From assembly GCA_007844125.1 (NCBI GenBank), contig CM017558.1, forward strand, positions 51,605,831 through 51,669,830: DNA of 64,000 bases, in the 5' to 3' direction. A model generated the notes under the pieces. That model searched no databases, was not told the origin of the DNA, and worked only from the letters and a program-made list of their open reading frames with translations. Within the stretch, counting starts at the first letter, position 1, and the number at the start of each line of letters is the position of its first letter. The position numbers and the translations under genes are program-made. Shown here piece after piece: positions 59,469 to 64,000 of the stretch. The stretch comes from Sinonovacula constricta. Taxonomy: Eukaryota > Mollusca > Bivalvia > Cardiida > Solecurtidae.

Positions 59469-59840
59469 TTAAAACGATACAGTAAACTGCTTGAAATCAT
59501 AGCAGTTAACAACATCATTAATATCGTTATACACTGAATATTTGTCTTCAAAGTAAGATAAATGGGATATTGTCATTATCTGATCGATGATTCTTACGTT
59601 ATATGTCAAAGTTTTCTCAACACAATCATTTGACCTGAATAGTGTGTCACTGATAACAGTGGGATAAATTAAGACATTGTCTTCACTTTGGTTGTTGTTC
59701 TCTTTACTAATGTGAGATTTCAAAGTATGTAAGTTATGCTCACTCTGATATATTCTTACTAAAGGACTGAGAATGTTAGTTGTCTTTAAACACTCCTGCT
59801 CAATGACAATGACATACGATGCATATACATATACCATCAT
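59469..59840 (-). CDS. Unidentified 123-codon open frame
   Basis: A minus-strand frame from ATG at 59840 to a stop at 59469. The product is soluble-looking, rich in Asn, Ser, Ile and Val, with no signal peptide, membrane segment or motif I recognise. An acceptor-like CATTGAGCAG|G lies within the first codons (about 59798), so it could also be a last exon. At this base composition roughly one open frame of this length is expected by chance in a window this size, so it is only a candidate. Confidence 0.25.
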   Translation of the reverse strand: MMVYVYASYVIVIEQECLKTTNILSPLVRIYQSEHNLHTLKSHISKENNNQSEDNVLIYPTVISDTLFRSNDCVEKTLTYNVRIIDQIMTISHLSYFEDKYSVYNDINDVVNCYDFKQFTVSF

Positions 59841-60544
59841 ATATCATAGACAGATGTACTGGTCAACTAACTTTGTAATTATGAAAAGGTGAATAAGAAA
59901 AGGTCCTATCAAAATTTCCACAGATATTTAAAACATATTTCCCCAAGACTGATGTATATGGAAATGCTTAAAAATTAGTTATGTAAAATATAGTGTTTAC
60001 ATTTTATGAGTAATGATATAATATTATATCATGTTTTAAAAACTACTGGAAGCACAACTTGTATCTTTCTTTTACATGTTCAGTTTTCATGTTGACTCAT
60101 TAAACTGAAAAACATTAAACTGAAAAACTCATAAAACGGTTTCAATATGCATTTATGCTCTGTTTATCTTTCATTAGACGTTTGATTGATATCAGCTTTA
60201 CGCAAATACGGTACCAGTTGCACGGTTAAGAATTGTTTTGTCAAGCGTGTTTGTTATGGGTAAGGCGCGTTGATTTCTATGTCCGTTTGAATAATTGATA
60301 TTGTAGTTAATGTGACATGATCGTTCTGTTCTTTTTTATTTGACAACAGTAAGGCTGTTGTTGCACAATTGATTTAAAAATTAACGATTGTTAACAGTCA
60401 TATAAGCAGTGTCTTATCTCACATTGCTTCACAAACGCCAGTCTTTATCAAGCTACGCAACGCACATGAAAAATAAGCGATAATGGAATATCAAACTGTG
60501 TGTCATTTTCCTCCATAATTGATTGTTGTTGGTGTGTTAATGGG
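59841..60544. other. Non-coding stretch
   Basis: No gene seen. Confidence 0.5.
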
Positions 60545-60625
60545 TGAGAAATAATCCCCAGAGACCCGTCTGGAATTGATGCCTCCCGAGTCTAGGCCCG
60601 CCTCATACTGCTGGACTATTTACTG
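60545..60625 (-). mobile_element. Possible tRNA-like SINE head
   Basis: The minus strand has an A-box-like TAGTCCAGCAGTATGAGG, close to the head at 25876, with a poor B box (GCATCAATTCC). Low support. Confidence 0.35.
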
Positions 60626-62733
60626 CGCGGAGAAAAAATGTGCAGTACAGTAGCGGGTTGTACTACCCCATGTGTTGGTTATTTCTAAAACGTAAAAGGT
60701 TATTAAGGCATGAATTTAGATGACAAAATATAATTCCATTTATTTCACCTGGCTAATTTCTGCGTTGCATTACTAACATTAAATTTCTATTTTTAATTGG
60801 TAGTTTGCTTGTATTTGACCAAGTCGTTGTTTGTCTAGTATACTGCATTTTTAACAATTAAGGACTAACGAATCAATTTGCTTAGTGGCTACTCACTATC
60901 AAATATTTTAAGTCAAAATTTGATTTAAGTACAACTTTTCCTTGAAAGCTTGTCCTACACGCATCAAACACGTTACAAACAAAGATCAAACATGGCCAGA
61001 CAGTTTGGAAGAAAGTATGGCATCTAGCGGCAGCTGTCGATATCGATTACAAAAAACAAAACAATGTATAAGGTGTAAGTAAATATAGTATATTGGTTAC
61101 ACGTGAATTATTATCAGTCCGGAGCTACATTGCTTTACTATTAGTATTGATTATAGATAAAAATGTGGATTTCCCAGACGTAAACAGTTATACACTTATT
61201 TATGATGGCTGACGGATTAGCACTCGTCTATTATTGACATTGCTCTTAGACACTCCATCGGAAAGCATTTCATAATTCATAAACAACCAGCCAGCCAACC
61301 GATTTAGAGCAACTAACTAGACGTTATTGTTGTTCCTTTAGTATATCTACAGATGGTGCTGATATTTTCCAGTTCATATGGTAGTTTGAATTATTTATAC
61401 AGACCATATTTATATGCATCAGTAGGAGATAGAAATTGCCGAATTGAAGGCAAGTACAAACTTGACTGATTCTTTTTCAATTTGATAAAAACATGTCAGT
61501 CTTTAAACATTGCAAATATATGCGTCTTAATATTTAAAGTTCTTGCAATAAATGTCATTGCATAAACAGGTACACTACCATTGAAAGATTATATGACTTC
61601 TGCTATCGTAAAACATGTTGACATTTGAAGATAATTATCCGCATTTTAAGTTTTTTGTCATAGCAACTGTGCATTGAATTTATAATGTTATTAAAATCAG
61701 AAAGGCCGACTTTACATAATACGGCCACTTACAGCGTGAGTATCAATGCTATTACCTGCATGGATTGGTTTAGTTTAAAAATCTTCTTTGTAATAGACCC
61801 ATTCAGAAATTAAATTATGAACTACAGCCGAGATATATTTTGTGCATGTCGGGTGAATGCAACAACATGTGTGAGCAAGACGATACTTGTCATTAATAGA
61901 GGGTGTGAAATTTTCCTGTAAAAAAGAATCCATACAGATAACAGCGTTTATAAATAAATATTTATATAAACCTACAGAATGGGTTCTGAATAAACGATAA
62001 CACATATATTACAATTAAGACAAACATCGTGTGTGTTACCTTCTGTGTTTACATGCACAGAATATACTACTAAATGTGATATTATCCTGCTGTACAACAT
62101 ACATACTTCACTTCTAACACAAGTACATTTACATGCAACCATTTACACATCTGCACGGCCATTTATGTCTGCTAAACATAGCTAATAGCCGTTATTACAG
62201 CCTCTGGATGGACAAATATGTTCGTGTATATGTTGTATGAAGTCGCCATGGCATTCAAGGGGTTATTTCCTGACGCCATTAATGAACAGGAACTGGAACG
62301 CTAATAGCGTCTAGTGGTTGTTTATTGCTCACCAAAATGGGCCATTACACTCCTCACACTTAATAAGGGCAGAAGTAAAAACAACAACACTGACGACCAT
62401 ACATTGAGAAACAAAAAGCTAATATTGTCATCATAAAATCCGGAAAGGGCAGGGAAATTTGGTATGGTGTTGGTATGGTGTTGTTTAAAAGCACACTTGG
62501 TGACCATATCATCTTGAACATGTGCGTCTAAAGAACGTGAAGAATTATATATGACTTATCTTGACTTAATTTTCTCTGTTAATACCGCAATTGACCTGTG
62601 TCGTTCCTTTGTCAACCTCTTCTATGTGTGCCTGGCATCTTTTAAGTTGATTTTCCAAAATAGAACATCAGTGTAGTTTTCGCAATACATGTTTGTCACG
62701 TTGTTTACAGTGTTTTCTTCTGGAAGTATTACA
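60626..62733. other. Non-coding stretch
   Basis: No supported gene. A slightly GC-richer patch at 62200-62350 shows no frame. Confidence 0.5.
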
Positions 62734-62762
62734 TGGTGGGTGGGGTGGGGTGGGGGGGGGGG
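62734..62762 (+). other. G-rich, quadruplex-capable tract
   Basis: GGTGGGTGGGGTGGGGTGGG then a run of G. Four or more G3+ runs separated by single T. Isolated in AT-rich DNA. Confidence 0.75.
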
Positions 62763-63765
62763 ATACAAAAAAGTTCATAAATAAAAGAGTAAATATCGGG
62801 TAACTATTGGTTTCACGTTCCATTCACACCAGCACGTTCACTGAATCGCCCGGACCACTTGTAATGCCAGGACAACATGATCTGGTTTGTGTCAGAATGG
62901 CGCGGACAAAAGTCTCGTGTCCCTTTGCAACATCATTAAAGAATAAACATGAATAATTTATTCACGTATTCCCATGATACGCCGTCATAACTAGAATGTT
63001 ATTCTTCTAACAACTGATGCGAAATGGGAATTTATAAACGAGTAGTTTGGGTAGACGCTACATTGTCTGAATGTATGAATACGCTATGAAACATCATCCC
63101 TTATGAGCAACAACTGCAGAGAACAAGGTTTGATTGTCTTGAATTACATTTTGAATTAGAAATTAATTTCTCATGTTGAAAAAAACGGTTTCTCATTTTG
63201 TTACACCAGTGCTTTACTTGCCCTGATTTAATTTTTCAAATGCACATTTCTATTATTTATCTTGAAGCAACGAGTCTGTGCCATATTTTGTCTTTGATTT
63301 AAACTATACGTATGAGTCTTCTAGCTGCCCTGGTTCTACCTAGCCATTAATGTAGGTTCTGTCTCTGAAAAGTACGTTTCGTCGTTGTTAAAATATCATT
63401 TATATTATTAAAGTGGATCATTCGCTATTAAATATTTCAGTGTTTGTTTTAACCTTGTATTTCTCTCTGTGTACTCAAAGATAGCTCAAAGATAGGATTA
63501 TTTACATAAACAAAGAAACGTTTTGTGTTTTAACAATATGCCCGGATGGTTCTTTTCTTCTTAACCTTGTAATTTTAAATGTTATATTGTATGGAGACTC
63601 CCTTAGTCCTTAAGAACACACCTTATCATTTCAACAAGTGCTTATTCAAATACCTTGCATAAATCATGGACAAATAGCACCAGCAAAATATTGAACCTTG
63701 TCGAAGTAACAGCCACATACAAAATGTCCGATTTAAGGGAAAATCTGTAGTTGTTTGTGCAACTT
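62763..63765. other. Non-coding stretch
   Basis: No gene seen up to the M1 element at the window's right edge. Confidence 0.5.
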
Positions 63766-64000
63766 TTTAACGTGGTATCCGACAGTTTAGACAATTGTTT
63801 TCTCCAAACAACCATGTTAATTAATGTTGCCTGAAAAGATCCTGCGAAATCGAAAGATGTCTTTCATCAATGTGAAGTGTTAAAACCATGTATTCTCTAT
63901 CTGAGCCACGCTACACAGTTATCTATTTTTAAACTTAAAAAAAGACATGATCCACTTACTTTTGAGATCACGTTATATCAACATCCGGGTAATCGGCTCT
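63766..64000 (+). mobile_element. M1 MITE, cut by the window edge
   Basis: Starts TTTAACGTGGTATCCGACAG and continues with TAATGTTGCCTGAAAAGATC and TTCTCTATCTGAGCCACGCT. By comparison with complete copies about half lies beyond the window. Confidence 0.88.

Noticed and set aside
61017..61074. Short ATG exon with a GTAAGT donor (MASSGSCRYRLQ)
   Set aside because: Consensus donors occur dozens of times by chance in a window this size; there is no promoter, acceptor or homology support.

Overview
This is a eukaryotic, AT-rich, gene-poor and repeat-rich window. I read it as an animal nuclear genome, most likely a mollusc and probably a bivalve. That assignment is an inference. It rests on a tandem cluster of intron-poor amine-receptor-like GPCRs, a secreted Gly/Pro-rich Cys-module protein of matrix or byssus type, and a load of tRNA-derived SINEs and short inverted-repeat transposons. 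Nothing here fixes the species.

Left part (1-17.8 kb). Positions 1-2520 hold a decayed L1/Tx1-like LINE with endonuclease, reverse-transcriptase and C-terminal fragments, split by an unrelated 355-bp repeat. Three rhodopsin-family GPCR genes follow in tandem, all on the minus strand: GPCR-1 (4457-5853, broken by a frameshift in TM1 and an amber codon in loop 3), GPCR-2 (11274-12584, intact) and GPCR-3 (15945-17197, plus an inferred 5' exon ending at 17757 that carries only ATGG). All three keep the amine-anchoring Asp of TM3, CWAP in TM6 and NPFLY in TM7, but carry DRL in place of DRY. Minisatellites at 6.6, 9.4 and 14.6 kb lie between and around them.

Middle part (17.8-34 kb). A TATA promoter with a palindrome and repeated ACGTTGA motifs lies at 22.75-22.92 kb and ends in a strong splice donor. 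The next plus-strand gene is the large exon at 32037-33408. Joining the two makes a start codon split across the intron (AT|G) and gives a clean signal peptide, so I propose one gene with a 9.1-kb intron. It encodes a secreted protein with three four-cysteine VWC-like modules separated by Pro-, Gln- and Gly-rich linkers.

Right part (34-64 kb). No convincing complete gene is present; this is a transposon graveyard. It holds most of the eight copies of one inverted-repeat family whose ends read GGTGGTATCCGACAGTTTG, a 288-bp element with perfect-looking termini and a 5-bp target duplication, a foldback element, a 138-bp palindrome, a 2.27-kb element with roughly 120-bp inverted ends, paired inverted copies of an ATC-microsatellite-bearing repeat, two of the three copies of one SINE family, a LINE RT fragment and many microsatellites. 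A CRE plus CCAAT promoter-like stretch at 55.74-55.92 kb and a short ATG exon candidate at 56.4 kb hint at a plus-strand gene continuing to the right.

The GPCR cluster is the main coding content. Its three members look like successive duplicates, one of which has died. The Cys-module protein is the most likely novel product.
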